A DNA stretch of 63,500 nucleotides, from NCBI GenBank assembly GCA_014529385.2, contig CM043958.1, forward strand, positions 126,487,817 through 126,551,316. The letters are read 5' to 3'. Each line of letters begins with the position of its first letter. The first letter of the stretch is position 1. The notes under the pieces are model-generated. The model made no database searches, was not told the DNA's origin, and saw only the letters and a list, made by a program, of their open reading frames with translations. The translations under genes were made by a program, and so were the position numbers. The stretch is from Adiantum capillus-veneris (lineage: Eukaryota; Streptophyta; Polypodiopsida; Polypodiales; Pteridaceae). This document shows positions 28,699 through 41,136 of the stretch, one piece after another.

Positions 28699-30789
28699 TG
28701 ATGGTACAGCCCGACTGTGTCGACCCATGGAGGTGCAAGAAGTCCATGCATGGTGGTTTGCAGGCAAGTGGCAGGTACATTGGGCAAGTGTTTGATGGTG
28801 TTAGGGACCAGGTACACCAGGATGGAGCACTTGCTAGCAGAAACTGCAAGGGTTTTTCTCTTACAAGTGACAAGAGTAAGTGTTGATATCACAAGCTTGT
28901 GAGCGGGACAAGAGGTGCTAGATAGAGGTGCTATCAGGTTTGTGATATGGGATTTGGGACAGGCTGTCTGCACGACACTCTAATGCCAGGATGTGTATGC
29001 CAAATGCGACATAGTACAGGTCATTTGTGGTTCTCAAGACTTGGAAGACGAAAGGTTTTATGATGTGTATGTCTTGATCGGACATCAAGATCAGCAGGTG
29101 CAAGGCTTTTCATGTGCTTAAGGATATGTGTTTTTAGTTTGTCAATCGAGTCCTCGGGCAAGAGGATTTCCCTTTGATGTTGTCGACGTTCGCGACAATC
29201 GGCGCTTCTATTGGCGGATATCTTGACACCTTGAAGCTGTTTTTATGCTCTTTTGTGGCTATCAAGCGTTGCCCTTGTGGAATGATATGAAGGGCTGTTC
29301 TCACTATGGCCTAGTGTCGATTGCCTTCGGTGGGAATGCCCCTCAGAAGAGGAATTGTTTTTTTGGAAGGCTTTAAGTTTTAAAAGCCATGCAACTATCA
29401 GAGGAGGTAGCACTATCAAGGGAGGTCGTCCAGGAATAATAGGGGAGGCACTCGGCTGCATATGGAAAGAAAGCAGGTTGCGCCACTTGAGGGCCATGCA
29501 GGAGGGGGGGTTGCCAGGTTTAGGGGGTCACCACGGTGCAGAGGACCGTAGGCTGCAACCCATCAAAAAATCCAGGGCTGGAGTTGGATATCATGAGGGG
29601 AGCAGCCCGCTATACAAAAAGCGGCAGGAATAGTAGGGGAGGCACTCGGCTGCATATGGAAAGAAAGCAGGTTGCGCCACTTGAGGGCCATGCAGGAGGG
29701 GGGGTTGCCAGGTTTTGGGGGGTCACCACGGTGCAGAGGACCGTGGGCTGCAGCCCATCAAAAAATCCAGGGCTGGAGTTGGATATCATGAGGGGAGCAG
29801 CCCGCTATACAAAAAGCCAGCTATGCAGGAGGGGGGTTGGCTTGACGAGAGGTCGCCACCTGAGAGGTAGGGCAAGTTTCCAGGTGCAGGGGTACACCCG
29901 TGGATAGGGCTTGAAGGAGAGGGAAGGCCGAGCTGAGCGGCGGGCATTGAGGAGAAGGTGGACCGGCTACAGACAGCAGGAGAAGGCTGCAGGGCTGCGC
30001 CATCAAAGAGGTGATGGGCCTGGCCGAGAGCAGAGAAAGGAAGGCCGCCACGGGGTGGCAATAGGAGGAGGTACATCATACTTGGGAGGCAAGGAAGGGC
30101 CGTCAAGGAGCTGGCCATGGTCGGGTCATGAGGGAGGTGCGCCAAAGAGAGCTGCCAGGAGAAGACGAAGGGAGAGATAGCAGAGCAAGGGAGGCCGCCA
30201 GTGGTGGCTGTGATTGGAGTCATGAGGGGCTGCAAGAAGCTTGAAGGGGGCCACCATCTCATGTGAGTAAAGACGAGAAAGGGGCTGCCTATGCATGGAG
30301 AGGTGAATCGATTGAGGAGATTTGGACAAGAAGAAGCCAACGAAGGCTTCGGTGGTTGTTCAGCAGGTGGCAAAAAAGGTTCGAGAGTGTGTCCCTCGAA
30401 GATTGTGTATCGAGGTTGTTTTGAAGCAAGGATAGTAATCATTTCCGGGTTATGTTTGTGCTATCTAAGTCCACTTATTTCTTCTCATCTCTCTCGTCTC
30501 ATGCCCTAATACACCCATGGTAGCGTTGGCTCCGGGTTTTGTGTATCGTTGTGTACGGAGTGGGAGGGAGAGAATGATTGAGTGAGTTGTTTTGTGTGTG
30601 GTCGAGGCGTGTGTCGCCTCCCTGTGTGTCTATATCCGAAAATGCTAGTAGGCGAGCCTGTTCATTGGAAGTTTGCAAAAAGTGAGTGTGTGTGTGTGAT
30701 TCTCTGTGGCTTGGGGTGTTGGATATCTGCTGGGCTATAGAGAGGCATCTAGTTTGTATACTGTGTCTGTTCCCATTTCCCCCATCCCA
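28699..30789 (+). repeat. 3' LTR of copy B, with an internal 194-bp tandem duplication
   Basis: It ends at catccca near 30789. Homology to the copy A LTR starts at 29012. 29431-29624 is repeated as 29625-29818: caggaata(a/g)taggggaggcac, then the aaagaaagcaggttg segment. The join is tatacaaaaagcgg to CAGGAATAG, with cag shared at the junction. An antisense frame of 218 codons (30442-29786) recurs in the other LTRs. Confidence 0.8.
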
Positions 30790-32247
30790 ACGCCCCCACC
30801 ACAGTGCCGGTGCATCAACATGTCATCCCACTCATTCGTTGTCTCCATCTACTTAAGAGCAATCAACTCACTTCAAGAGATTCGTGTCGACTAGACGGTT
30901 TACACACTCTTCTAGGCATTGATTCTCTAGTGGTGGATGTGGTGGCTGCTATGGAGGAGGCACCATTGATGCTTCCATACCACCTCATAGTCACCGAGGT
31001 TCCTTACCTCTACCTTCTTTGCCCACCCCCACACCGGCTACGGTGTCGTCCTCTACTCTGGCTTATGTGCGACTTTTCAAGACTCCTGGCTACACACTAC
31101 TAGCAACTCCTCCAAGGCTCACCCCACTCAACACTCCTCACTTCACACCACTAGCTACTCCTTCAGGCCACATCCCACTCGATACTCCTCGCTTCGGAGC
31201 CCAGATTCCCGTGGAGATACCTGCAACAACAGAGAAGATTGGAAGATTGCCAAGCTCACACCACTTGGGGACCAGCAGATGGGAATCATTTGAGGCCAAC
31301 TTTGTAAGTGTTGTTGCATTGCTCTTTAGGTTTAGTACTTTTGGGTATTTGTAATCTTAAACTTTAAGATAACGTTTTCTTTGTATGTTTTGAATAGTGG
31401 TTGATGACTAGACATGAGCCCAGAACATACGAGTGCAAGTATGCAGGTTGAAAGGTCTTAAACGCCCTTATGTACATTCTGAGCTCTTGACCCCACTTGG
31501 TAATTATCTAATTTTAATCTTTGAAATTTATTTATTTTCATAATAATTTGTTGAATTGTTTTATGTTTTTATGTTTATATTTATAGAAACTTTTATTGGG
31601 ATTTTTTTAGAATCGGACAGATATGCCACTGGGTTGCAAAGAGGCGTAAGATTTACTGACATCAGACTAGCAACTAGTTTTACTTCTATATGGCGTATTA
31701 AGAGATGACATGTATACGTCAATTTGTAGATTATGAACAATAATGTAATTGATTCTATAGTTTTTGGAAGATGAGAATAGCAATATAATTCGATTCTACT
31801 TTTGTGAACAACAATGTAATTTATTTTGGTTCTACAATGCTTTTGTCAATTCACTATACGTTTTTGTAAATTTTATGTTTTTTTCAATTCACTGCTTTTG
31901 TTAATTCTATGCTTTTGCACTTTGTTCAATACATATGGTTGATTGGGTGGCAAGGAATTGTGAGTCTTGCTACCAAAAAAACTATGAGAGTCATTATTTA
32001 CGGCTCTGCACCGTTACTATATATGTCACTATTTAAAAACACGCAACGTTGTTATTTGTGTCTTTATCAGTGTCGCTATACGAGTCGATATATAGAGACG
32101 CATATAGAGATGCGAATAGAGACACATATAGAAATGCTCTGTTATTGCGACAATAGTAGCAATGATTTTAACGACATCGGGGATAAAACTACCCCCATAC
32201 ATTTGCGTCACTATATGCATCACTAGTCTTAAGCAACTCTTGTAGTG
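30790..32247 (+). mobile_element. right-hand end of an old CACTA element
   Basis: It ends AACTCTTGTAGTG at 32235-32247, the CACTA terminal repeat of the 1966-4968 element with one base missing. 32050-32225 has decayed subterminal repeats (gtgtcgctata, tagagacgc, atagagatgc). 31925-31990 matches the stretch 4655-4700 before the subterminal array (atatggttgattgggtggca). 30940-31350 resembles the minus-strand CACTA relic near 50460-50300 (a Pro- and Thr-rich coding region, 'PRLTPLNTPHFTPLATP'). The left side is cut off where copy B's LTR ends. Confidence 0.75.
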
Positions 32248-32391
32248 CAAAAAATACTTTTTTTGATATGTAAATAGATTGGGAAGAACTTTTAAGTAGA
32301 AAAAGGTAAAAATGTGTTTTTTTTTTTTTACATTTTCTAGCTTGGAGTTATGCATATGTTTTATGATGTGGCATGGAAAAGGGGTGGAAAA

Positions 32392-32590
32392 GGATAGTTA
32401 ATGCCACAACACCTTTTTTCCTTTACTTTCAAAGAGCTATAAAGAGATTTTGGACCTCTAGGAGGACCACAACCTATATGGCCCTAAGAAAGGGATAGTT
32501 AATGCCACAACACCTGTTTTCCTTCAGTTTCAAAGAGCTATAAAGCGATTTTGGACCTCTAGGAGGACCACAACCTATATGGCCCTAAGA
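32392..32590. repeat. 99-bp tandem duplication
   Basis: The unit ggatagttaatgccacaac through ggccctaagaaa is present twice, starting at 32392 and 32491, with only a few differences. It is non-coding. Confidence 0.9.
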
Positions 32591-32599
32591 AAAGGCTAC

Positions 32600-33460
32600 G
32601 GAATCCTACTCAAAAGTAGTTTATTGAATGAACTTGTTCTTCAAAGTCTACACAAAATTAGTGTTCGTCTCTTAAAATTAGGGATCCTTATAAGACCCAT
32701 GTAAAGTTCATATCGTTTCTAATGACATGGGAAGATGAAGCCATCTTTGAGAAATACTACCCTCCCTACTTCTTGAGATGAGTAAATTTTGAATCCCTAA
32801 GTTGAGGATTCTATAATGTACTTGAGTTTTTTTGTCAATAAAATTTGTGTGCAATCAAGGCCTTTGTTTTAAACTTACCGGCATTATCAAAAGTATTGAT
32901 AATTAAGGATTTTTTCCAAAAATCAATGTCCAAAACAATTGGTCCTAAAATAGGACATCGTATTTGTAAGTTATGTTCATTCAATGTTTTAGATCTTTGG
33001 GAAAAAGGAAAGGTTCTATAAGCCCCTATGTTTTGGAAAGTGGCTGTGCAATTTTTTGTGGCCCTCAAATAACCAAAAGAAAAGGACTTGAAAAAGAGAG
33101 GCCTATGTGAACTTATAGCTAAAAGCTAAGGATAGTCAATTATGACAAAGATATGTAGCTAAATATAGCACTACATGAAGCAAGGAGCCAAAAATCATGC
33201 GCTAAGAAAAACGCACTTTTGAGGCCTATATAAAGGAAGAGAGGGAAAACTCAAATCATATAGAGAAAATAAGAAATTTGTAGAAAAACTTCTATATGGT
33301 GGTGAGAGCACACCATCCTGCTACTACTGCCCTCGTCACATCCCTCTTTTGTGAGCGATAACCAAGGCATAGTTCATTGCATACTTGCCAATGAGACTAC
33401 AAATTCATCATTAACATTGTTGGCCTCACATGAGTAAGAAACATTCATGGGAACTAAAAA
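32600..33460. promoter_or_regulatory. non-coding stretch with a TATA-like site at 33228-33237
   Basis: The sequence cctatataaaggaa is a good plant TATA box. No gene that it could serve is visible downstream. The minus frame 33068-32835 has no recognisable motif. The site may be the core promoter of a degraded LTR. Confidence 0.3.
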
Positions 33461-33516
33461 CTTCCCGGGAGGTTACCCATCCCAACACTATGTCAATCAA
33501 AGAGCACTTAACCGCA
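33461..33516 (-). pseudogene. 5S rRNA-like relic (5S-derived SINE or Cassandra-type TRIM)
   Basis: The minus strand reads GCGGTTAAGTGCTCTT, then TGGGATGGGTAACCTCCC, then GGGAAG. This matches the second half of plant 5S rRNA (GCAGTTAAGCGTGCTT, then AGGATGGGTGACCTCCT, then GGGAAG), including the box A and box C internal promoter regions at the right spacing. The first half of 5S is not recognisable. The fragment could come from a 5S-derived SINE, a Cassandra TRIM (whose LTRs carry 5S sequence in ferns and seed plants) or a 5S pseudogene. Confidence 0.7.
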
Positions 33517-33530
33517 AGGTAACTAAACAT

Positions 33531-36500
33531 TGAGTTAAACATCCCTTTTGTCCATATCCTCAAAAGAATGTAGATTTAAGCTTAAATTCATATCTACCTA
33601 TGAACCATGTGTAGAATAAGCATATGAAGGAATATCTAGAATCTGTTAAATATGCATGTACGTGGGTGCAATATGGATGCATTTACTAAATATGAAAACA
33701 ATATCCCTTGTTTTTGTGTGATTTTCTTTTTACCCTAGCCAACCTCCATGTTATTATTATTCCTCCCTAATGTGTCTCATCCAAACCCCTTGAAAGTGAA
33801 TTATGGAGCGTGATTTCCTTCTTACTTATGGTTGTGTATGTAGTTGGATATGTTTCTAGTTAAATAGATGTATAAACCTCTCACTAGAGTCATGTTTTTA
33901 TGTATTATCCAAATCGTTTATATGTAAACGTCCTTTTTGTGTCTAAAATTAAAGTGGTTACCAATGATTATAGTATTACACCCTTTTTCTTTTCTTTTAA
34001 ATTTCTTTTTGTAGTACATGAGAGATGGCTCCAAGGAAGACAACACACAATTCCAATGCCGTGCCTAAAGCTCCCACAAACCCTCCAATTAATGGAGTTA
34101 CTAATGGCCATCCTCAACCTCAACAGGTTGTTATCACACCCCCCTCTTATCTTAGTAAGTCAAATTGTCATTTTTTTCATTGTTCATATATAAGTTGATT
34201 TTAGTATGGGAAGCATAGGACATGCCAAAAACAACCAAGAATATGATTATCAATCATGAGAGACATGAAGCATTTATTCTCTCCATCAAGTTGAAAGAGT
34301 TGTTTGTCAGTAGTATTGTTTGATCTAAGGCAATTTTCTTTAATCAATATTGAAGTTAAACCTTGAAAATAAAGTTATTGATAGGGAATCCTCTTGCCAG
34401 ATCGAGCTCGTGATTAGAAAGGGAATAGTACAGCTAGCAGAGAATAAGTTGTGGTTAGCAGCACTTGTATCTCCCAGTGATCAAGTGTCCCTAGAACTTA
34501 CAAATGATAATATTTCTTTGGATACACAATTATCAATAAATAGACCTTTTCAAAGGCTCTTTTGGTTAGATAGAAAAAGTTCATAGGTTGTTGCAAACTT
34601 GTGATATTGACTATCTCTTTTTGTTAAAAGAGGGAACTATTTTCATTAGACCTTGATTGAGAAAGAATTTTTTGAGTTGATGTTTGAAGAGATATATGGA
34701 ATTAATCATGGTTGGAATTGATAAAGGAACCATGATTTTATATGAAAAACAATTGTGGGAGTAACTAGAAAACAAGAGGGATGGGTGAGTGCTATGTGAA
34801 AAGTGGGAGAGTAGTATCCAATTAGAGCTATGCCTATAGATGGATGGACTCAATTAGTCAAGTACTTTTCACAAGTCTTGTTGTTAGTTAAGGATAATTA
34901 TCTTACCATATCAAATATTTTGTGGATCGCAACCCTGCCTCTTAAACATGAAAAAAAAGGCTTTTTTTATAGATTCAAAGTATGTTGAGATTTTAGTTTA
35001 GTGAAATAGGATTTAGCTCTCATCATAACCTTTGGGTTATCAACCTGGTTTGTGGTGTAAGACCCTTACATACATTGTGGTGAAGGATAGAACCCTCTCT
35101 CACTTCTATTATTTGTATCCTTTCTTATTTGAATTAGAGTAATGTGTCATCAATGGAACTTAAGAATAAAGGAAGGCCAACTACTAGGTTTCCCCAATCG
35201 ATCTCTAGGTTAGGGCCCTTACATTAGGGGTGGCATTGAAATCATAATCTCTATTTGGAAAGAAAAGAGTGGTCTTGGGCTGAGGATTTGGGACCAAGAA
35301 TTGACCTTGAAATTGATTCCTTGATGGTAGCACACTAAGAATGTTTGGAGGTCATTTGGAGGGGCTTCTAAGAGAAAACAAATTTTGACATTCTCACTAT
35401 AAAAAATAGGTGGGGTATGCTGAGCTAATTACAATAAGAAGTGAATTGCTTCTCTCACAGACATGGCAAGCAAAAGAGACTAGACGAGAGAGAAGGTGGA
35501 TGGGATAACGCACCAATGGAGAAAAATTAAAGAGAGGCTTCAATTAGATTGTAGTGAACCTTATAAGGCTCTACAAAGAGATTTACACATAGGTGGCTGC
35601 CCAAGTTGGGATGACCCCAACAATCGCCCCCTTTAGTCAAACTTTGCACAATCATTGTCTCGATGACCCCTAGAACTTGAGTCACACTCTCATGACACAC
35701 AAAGTTTTAGGTTTACTCTCAACCACAAGTTTTTGGTATACTCGTAAACCGTGAGTTTTAGGTTTTCTCACGTACTCGTAATCGTGAGTTTTAGGTTTTC
35801 TCACAACCTGGTGCTACTATCGAGCTACCTTCATGCGTGGGGTTTTTGGTTTACAACCAAACCCTAGAGTTTCATGACAACTTAGTTTTTGAGACATAGA
35901 TATTGTACACAAGATATGGTTCTTTGGCTCAAGAAGTTTGTGTAAGTGCCAAACGCGTACACAAAGAAACATGTGTGAATCACCACTTAAGCAAAGAAAC
36001 ATGAAGAATTTAAAAAAAAATATCATGATAAATCCAACAATTATTGTGTTGGTCAACACCATCATCATCATTGACGTGAGGAGAGAAGCACAATCCCACT
36101 TGAACTGCTCTTCATTGCTGCCCTTTCTGTGCATGCACACACACACAGCTTCTCAGACATATTCTGCTTTGATGAGGTCAAAAGCACACGTTTTTTAGGT
36201 GAAAATAATGGCACCTTTGCTGCAACATAGGTAGTCTTTGGGGGGGCCATCATTGAGGAGGTTGAACTATGTGGCAAGGGCTTGATGAAGAGAACCCATT
36301 TGTAAGGCGGCAGAAAGGCAAGCTTCCACAAAACCCATATGAAGAACCTCCTTTCCAAACTACTTGACTAATGCCTCTCTTGTATTCAAAAATCCCACTC
36401 GTTTACTGACCTTTGTTGGTGATGAAGAGAATGGATTTCTTGGATATTGCAAAGCTCTAATTGGCCAAGTTGAAATTCATAAGTGCATGATGCATTGATA

Positions 36501-36872
36501 AGCAAGTGGGATTGTATTACTTTATCATTTTCATTGTAGACCAAAAAACCATACATACAACACACATGGGAATTATAGGTGGTTCGAGATAAAGTACAGA
36601 CCTTGCAGAAGAAAGATATGAGCTAAAGTACTCATGTGCGAAAAAAGAAACTTTGCAATCTTGAAAACCTTGAAGGCTGTCTTTGGTGGTCTTCTTTTTG
36701 TCCAAAACTCATGAACGTGAGTATATTATATTAGAAACCAAAAACAATTACACATATGTGTCATGCTTATGATGAGCAATGACATCTTCCAGTAGACACT
36801 AGTACATCTGCTTAAAGGGGGGACACCCCACGACATTGGTGAAAATCCAAAGACATATCCTTACCCACGCAG
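33531..36872. other. unassigned region, possible retroelement debris
   Basis: At 34026-34160 a short frame begins MAPRKTTHNSNAVPKAPTNP, which resembles the N-terminus of some Ty3 gag proteins but is too short to call. Near 35705-35800 the phrase gtgagttttaggttttctca is repeated. Minus frames at 36358-36068 and 36146-35817 show nothing recognisable. The rest is AT-rich. Confidence 0.4.
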
Positions 36873-39446
36873 TGAAAGCCATTTTTTCAGCTCTCATAAA
36901 ATATTTTAAGAAGCCACTTCACCCCACAAAAACACCCTAGCACAATGAGTAGTCTCGCTTTTTCATTGTAAATAGTGTGTGTCCAATTAGTGTTTTTATC
37001 ACTTTTTTTTATTAAAGCATTGAGCGAGTCATTGGGCTAGGAGACAAAACAATGAATTTATAATATTACGGTCCTCTTTACATGTAAATATTATTTATCA
37101 AATAAAGGACCTAAGTATAAAGGGTTTTTTTCAAGTTTTTTGTATTTATGTAAATATATATTCCTAGGTGTGCATTATCAGGCCTAGGTATGCTAGCTTC
37201 CATTGCATGTAATTCCTTATACATGTTTTACTATCATTCTATCCCTTAAGCTCTACTCACACAAGCCTTGAAAAAACTTTGTTGACTTCACCGTAAAAAT
37301 TTACCAATCATCTTATCGGCTCCGTCATATTTTTCCATTCCTCCCAGATAAATATTCACAAGTACGTAGGTTTCATCTTCAAATGAAGTCCATATATCAC
37401 TCAAACTAGAGAATAATTGAGGGTCCCTTCCCTCCTAATTTTCCTCCTTTTATTTTTTTGCATTTATATTTTTAGTTGCCACCATGCATCCCATGTGTCC
37501 ATTTCTTCATAAGATCCATGACTAGCTAACATATCTTCTTAACCCACAAATATATATCATATTTGATACTCATTCTATACCATACATGTGTGCAAGCTCC
37601 TTGAAAAAATTAGGTCATGGTTGATGTATGGGGGGCTCACTTGGAAGCTACAAAGGAAAAAGAATCAAATAGTGGCCCACTTCAAGCCTTATGAGGTGCT
37701 GCAGGGGAAGCTTTTTCCTCGACTTTTGGTGTCCTCTTCTGCTCAAAATCTGAGAATATGTTCAATAGAGAAAATGGATCTCCTAAGCTGAAGTATTTTT
37801 CATAATTTTTTTAGAATTTTTGGAGTCAACGATGATTTTACATAAATTTTATGGCCGATTTTAAAACTGTCACCTCATACACCCAAAAGTCTTCCTATTT
37901 TCTCTCACCCTTCCACATATCTACTCGCTCATACACACTCCTCCCCACACCCGAACCTACACATTCCATGACTCTTATCACCTTCTTCATCATCCTCATT
38001 CCCTCTCTTAACCATTTCTTCCATGATACACACACATACTCTCATATATCTCTACACCTACTCCCATATTCACATTCCCTATTCACCATAATAAAAATTA
38101 CAAAAAGATAGCAAATTGGATATGATTTATCTTTGCAGATGAAGGATTTTTAGTAAGAGGATCTCAAGTGAAGTCTTCAAATCGACGCAACATCACTATC
38201 AACCGCGACTCTCTCATATAGACGCTTCATCCACCGGTGTCACTAGGTGAACTTCCTCTCCGATTCCATCTATCCTCCTAATTTTCAATACCTTCTTAAT
38301 GCATTTTACCATTGTCATTCACCTTGTGTGCAACTCATTGTAATCATAATCACTAACCTACTAACACTAACCCTAATGACAAAAGCACCTCACCTCAAGG
38401 AAGTAAGAATAAGTAATGGTAGAACTCTCTTTCACCCTCTCTTTTTTTTCCTCTTCTTTTGCATTCACCATCATTAATAATTCTCTCTCTCTCTCTCTCT
38501 TGAGCCCACATGCATGTGACTCAAGGAGATAAGAAAGGCCCACTCCATTTTGAAAATGAAAAAATGATAAGCTCAATTTGTTAGCGTGTAATTCAAATTA
38601 GCCATAATCCAAATAATTGATCTCCAACCTATAAATAGACCCCTTCCCTTCATTGTAAATACACATATAGCATTCTAGCACTAGAGGCATGAGGAGAGAC
38701 TTGGTTGTAGACACTATAGTGTGAGATTCACACTTTATTGCACTATATAGCATTGATGCTACATTTTTTAAGGGAGAGCGTGTGAGAGTTTCACATCTCA
38801 AGCCACCATTGTACCTATCCTTACAGTCATCAATAAGTTTCAGATCTTGGTGCTCTAAAGGCGTGATTTTGTCTCCAATTCATATTCCATCCAGTTGTGC
38901 AATGCCAGTCAAAGATTTGAGGTGATGTGTATGCCGCAATTCTCAGTTGAGCTTGTGAGATTAAGTGTTTTGGGTGCTTTATATTGCCTAATAATAGTTC
39001 ATTGTAAGAGGTTTGAGTGGTGAGAGGTCTCTCGCAACCTAAGATGATGTGTGTGTTGGCAAAGTGTTGAGCACGTGTTGGTGTAGTCTCCATGCAGGCT
39101 CTTTGATAGTGTAGCAAGGTGTTCTTTCACCTCTTGAATTGCAAGACAATTGTTTGAGCAACCTCACTCTCCATCTCTCTGCATTCTCTCAATGGCTCCT
39201 TCTCTCCTCCTTCTATAGAAAATTGTTGCTTGTTTGTGTGTTTTTTGCGTGTCTCCCTTAAGTCTGAGGACACTCTCTTGCGTCCTAGTTCGCATCCATA
39301 ACTAGGTGGTTCCCTTTTTAAGTTAGGTTTGGCTAGGGATTTTGCTTGGTTGTGTTTGTGTTGTGCCCTAGCTTCATTGAGCAGCATGGGAGCTGTGAAG
39401 GGTGTCTAGAGGACTCTCTTCTTGTTGCCCGCCCCGGACCGCCTCA
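36873..39446 (+). repeat. 5' LTR of the Tat element
   Basis: It matches 45192-47751 throughout, with scattered substitutions. A TATA box (ctataaatag) lies at 38629-38638, with the equivalent in the 3' LTR at 46941-46950. A CT microsatellite lies at about 38482-38502. Confidence 0.95.
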
Positions 39447-39448
39447 AT

Positions 39449-39466
39449 TGGGTGCGGGTTCCCCCA
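39449..39466 (+). promoter_or_regulatory. putative primer binding site of the Tat element
   Basis: TGGGTGCGGGTTCCCC starts 2 bp after the LTR end, with the required TGG. The tRNA cannot be named by eye. It is not the common initiator-Met type. Confidence 0.5.
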
Positions 39467-39521
39467 CTGAGGAGGAGCGATTGTGTTATCATATACAAGG
39501 TAGGTCTCCAAAACCTAGTTG

Positions 39522-40920
39522 TTTTTACATGAACAATCCACCACCTCCTTATCCTTCTCATGCAATTCAATTTCATCAGTTTAATTGGGTGCAAGGGTAT
39601 AGGATAAATGTTTGCATTTCAACAACGTATTGTATTCCTCTTTGGTGTTGAGGCATTAGGAGATATTCTACAATCCCCAAATCCTATTATATTTCCAATT
39701 GTAGACTATGATGTCTCTTTTGATGTACATGTTTTTATCTTATTTTAGCTAGGTTAATGAATCAAGAGGACTTGTATCGTACATTCATTCCTTTGGCTAG
39801 ACAAGACGTGCATGTAATAGTCGGCACAAAGCTACAATTTCAACGTGTTTTGCATCGTATGTTTGAACCTAGGCAAGAAGCAGCTATCAATGCCTCAGTC
39901 AATCCGTTCATTTTGCCATTGATTCGCTATGATCTAAGCTTGATGTTTACATTTTCCTTCTACTTTGAAATTTGATTTTGCAAAAGAAAAATAAATTTTT
40001 GAGTAAAACCAGCAACATGGATACAACTAGGCAAATAAGTGGCTACCCCTTGTTCTTTGGAGAGCCTAGGGAGGATGCAGAATTATTCTTAACAAATTTC
40101 AAAATGTCTTGCCGTATCAAGACGATAGTAACTGATCAAGAACATGTAGAAATGTTTGAGGTAGTCCTTAGGAAAGATTCTAGCACTTGATTTGACTCTT
40201 TGCCTGAGGAAGTTAAAGGAAATTATATGGAAGTTGTGACTCATTTCAAGAGATACTTCCTTGATCCACAAAACACTTAAAAACTATGGCAAGACATTGT
40301 CTCTCATAAACAAAAAGACTTAGATGACTACTACTTGTATAAGCAAGAGTTTCTACGTCTTTGGGCTTTATAAGTACAAAATGTTTCTAACCCAGGTGAT
40401 GGTGTAGAGTTTTTAAAGAAGGAAAGGTTCATAGATGGTCTCTTTCTTGATCTTTTGGAAAGGTGGAGGCGGGTGCACCCGCGACATATGATGCAGCTCA
40501 AACCAGAGCTTCCAAGAAATATAGGAAACTCACGTGCTTACGGGGAGAGGTTCCAATAGAGGGCCTTAGACCCAAAGGTAAGTTACAAACATCAATGTCT
40601 AGGGAGCTTCCCGAGGTAACGGCTGAAGTCATCAAGAATTTAAATGAATCTTTGTGAAAACTTTCAATTCACCTTGCACAAGCTGTAGGTCCAAAGGGAC
40701 AAGCAAAGAAGTCAAAACAGTGAGAGCCATGACCTAGGAGAGTCTTGCAATGTTGAAATTGTGGAGAGTCTGGACATGGGATATATAATTTTCCTTGGCC
40801 CCGGGGGGAGACAGGGAGACCTAGCTTGAATTACCCAGTGATGAATGCAGGTGAAGGCACTAGTCGACAACCGGTGCTTTTGTAGAGACCAAATGCTGCT
40901 CGACCTCCACAACGGCAAGT
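39522..40920 (+). pseudogene. gag of the Tat element
   Basis: The N-terminal piece MNNPPPPYPSHAIQFHQF starts at 39529. After several stops the capsid-like part is at 40018-40460: YPLFFGEPREDAELFLTNF, FDSLPEEVKGNYMEVVTHF and KDLDDYYLYKQEFLRLWAL. A degenerate zinc knuckle at 40751-40795 reads C, stop, N, C, GESGHGIYN, F. The CCHC pattern is kept in spacing, but the second residue is a stop and the last Cys is Phe. Gag would package the RNA. At least five stops rule out expression of a full product. Confidence 0.75.
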
Positions 40921-41136
40921 AGAGGGAATACCACCTTTGCCTGACCCAAATGTCAATGTTGTAGAAGTCACACAATCCAAAGAGGGTGACATTGAAGAAA
41001 ATGGCATCAAACGTGGTCGGGAAAAAGGTAAGGAAAAGGAAGGAGTAACATCACAAAGTGACCATGGACAAGGAAAGAAAGCAAAGGAAACCAAGGGCGC
41101 TGCATCAACCTTCAAGACTTCCCTCTTGGACATGGT

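Larger units (their letters stand above)
25766..30789 (+). mobile_element. gag-only LTR retrotransposon copy B (TR-GAG/LARD-like)
   Basis: The order on the plus strand is truncated 5' LTR (25766-26942/26945), PBS-like site, gag (26983-27982), acidic region (27975-28568), purine tract (about 28684-28698) and 3' LTR (28699-30789). No protease, RT or integrase motif is present between the LTRs, so mobilisation would depend on another element. Copy A (minus strand) is collinear. Copy B provides the empty site that proves the chromovirus insertion in copy A. I see no clear target duplication, because the 5' end is truncated. Confidence 0.85.

Noticed and set aside
33228-33237. TATA box as the promoter of a host gene
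   Set aside because: No coding sequence or transcript-like structure follows. It is kept only as a weak note.
36100-36360. 96-codon minus frame with aromatic-rich N-terminus
   Set aside because: No family resemblance, no conserved copy in the window, and borderline length.
36800-36872. Target site duplication for the Tat element
   Set aside because: Bases before 36873 (cgcag) do not match those after 47751 (ccaat), and shifting the LTR end by a few bases does not help.
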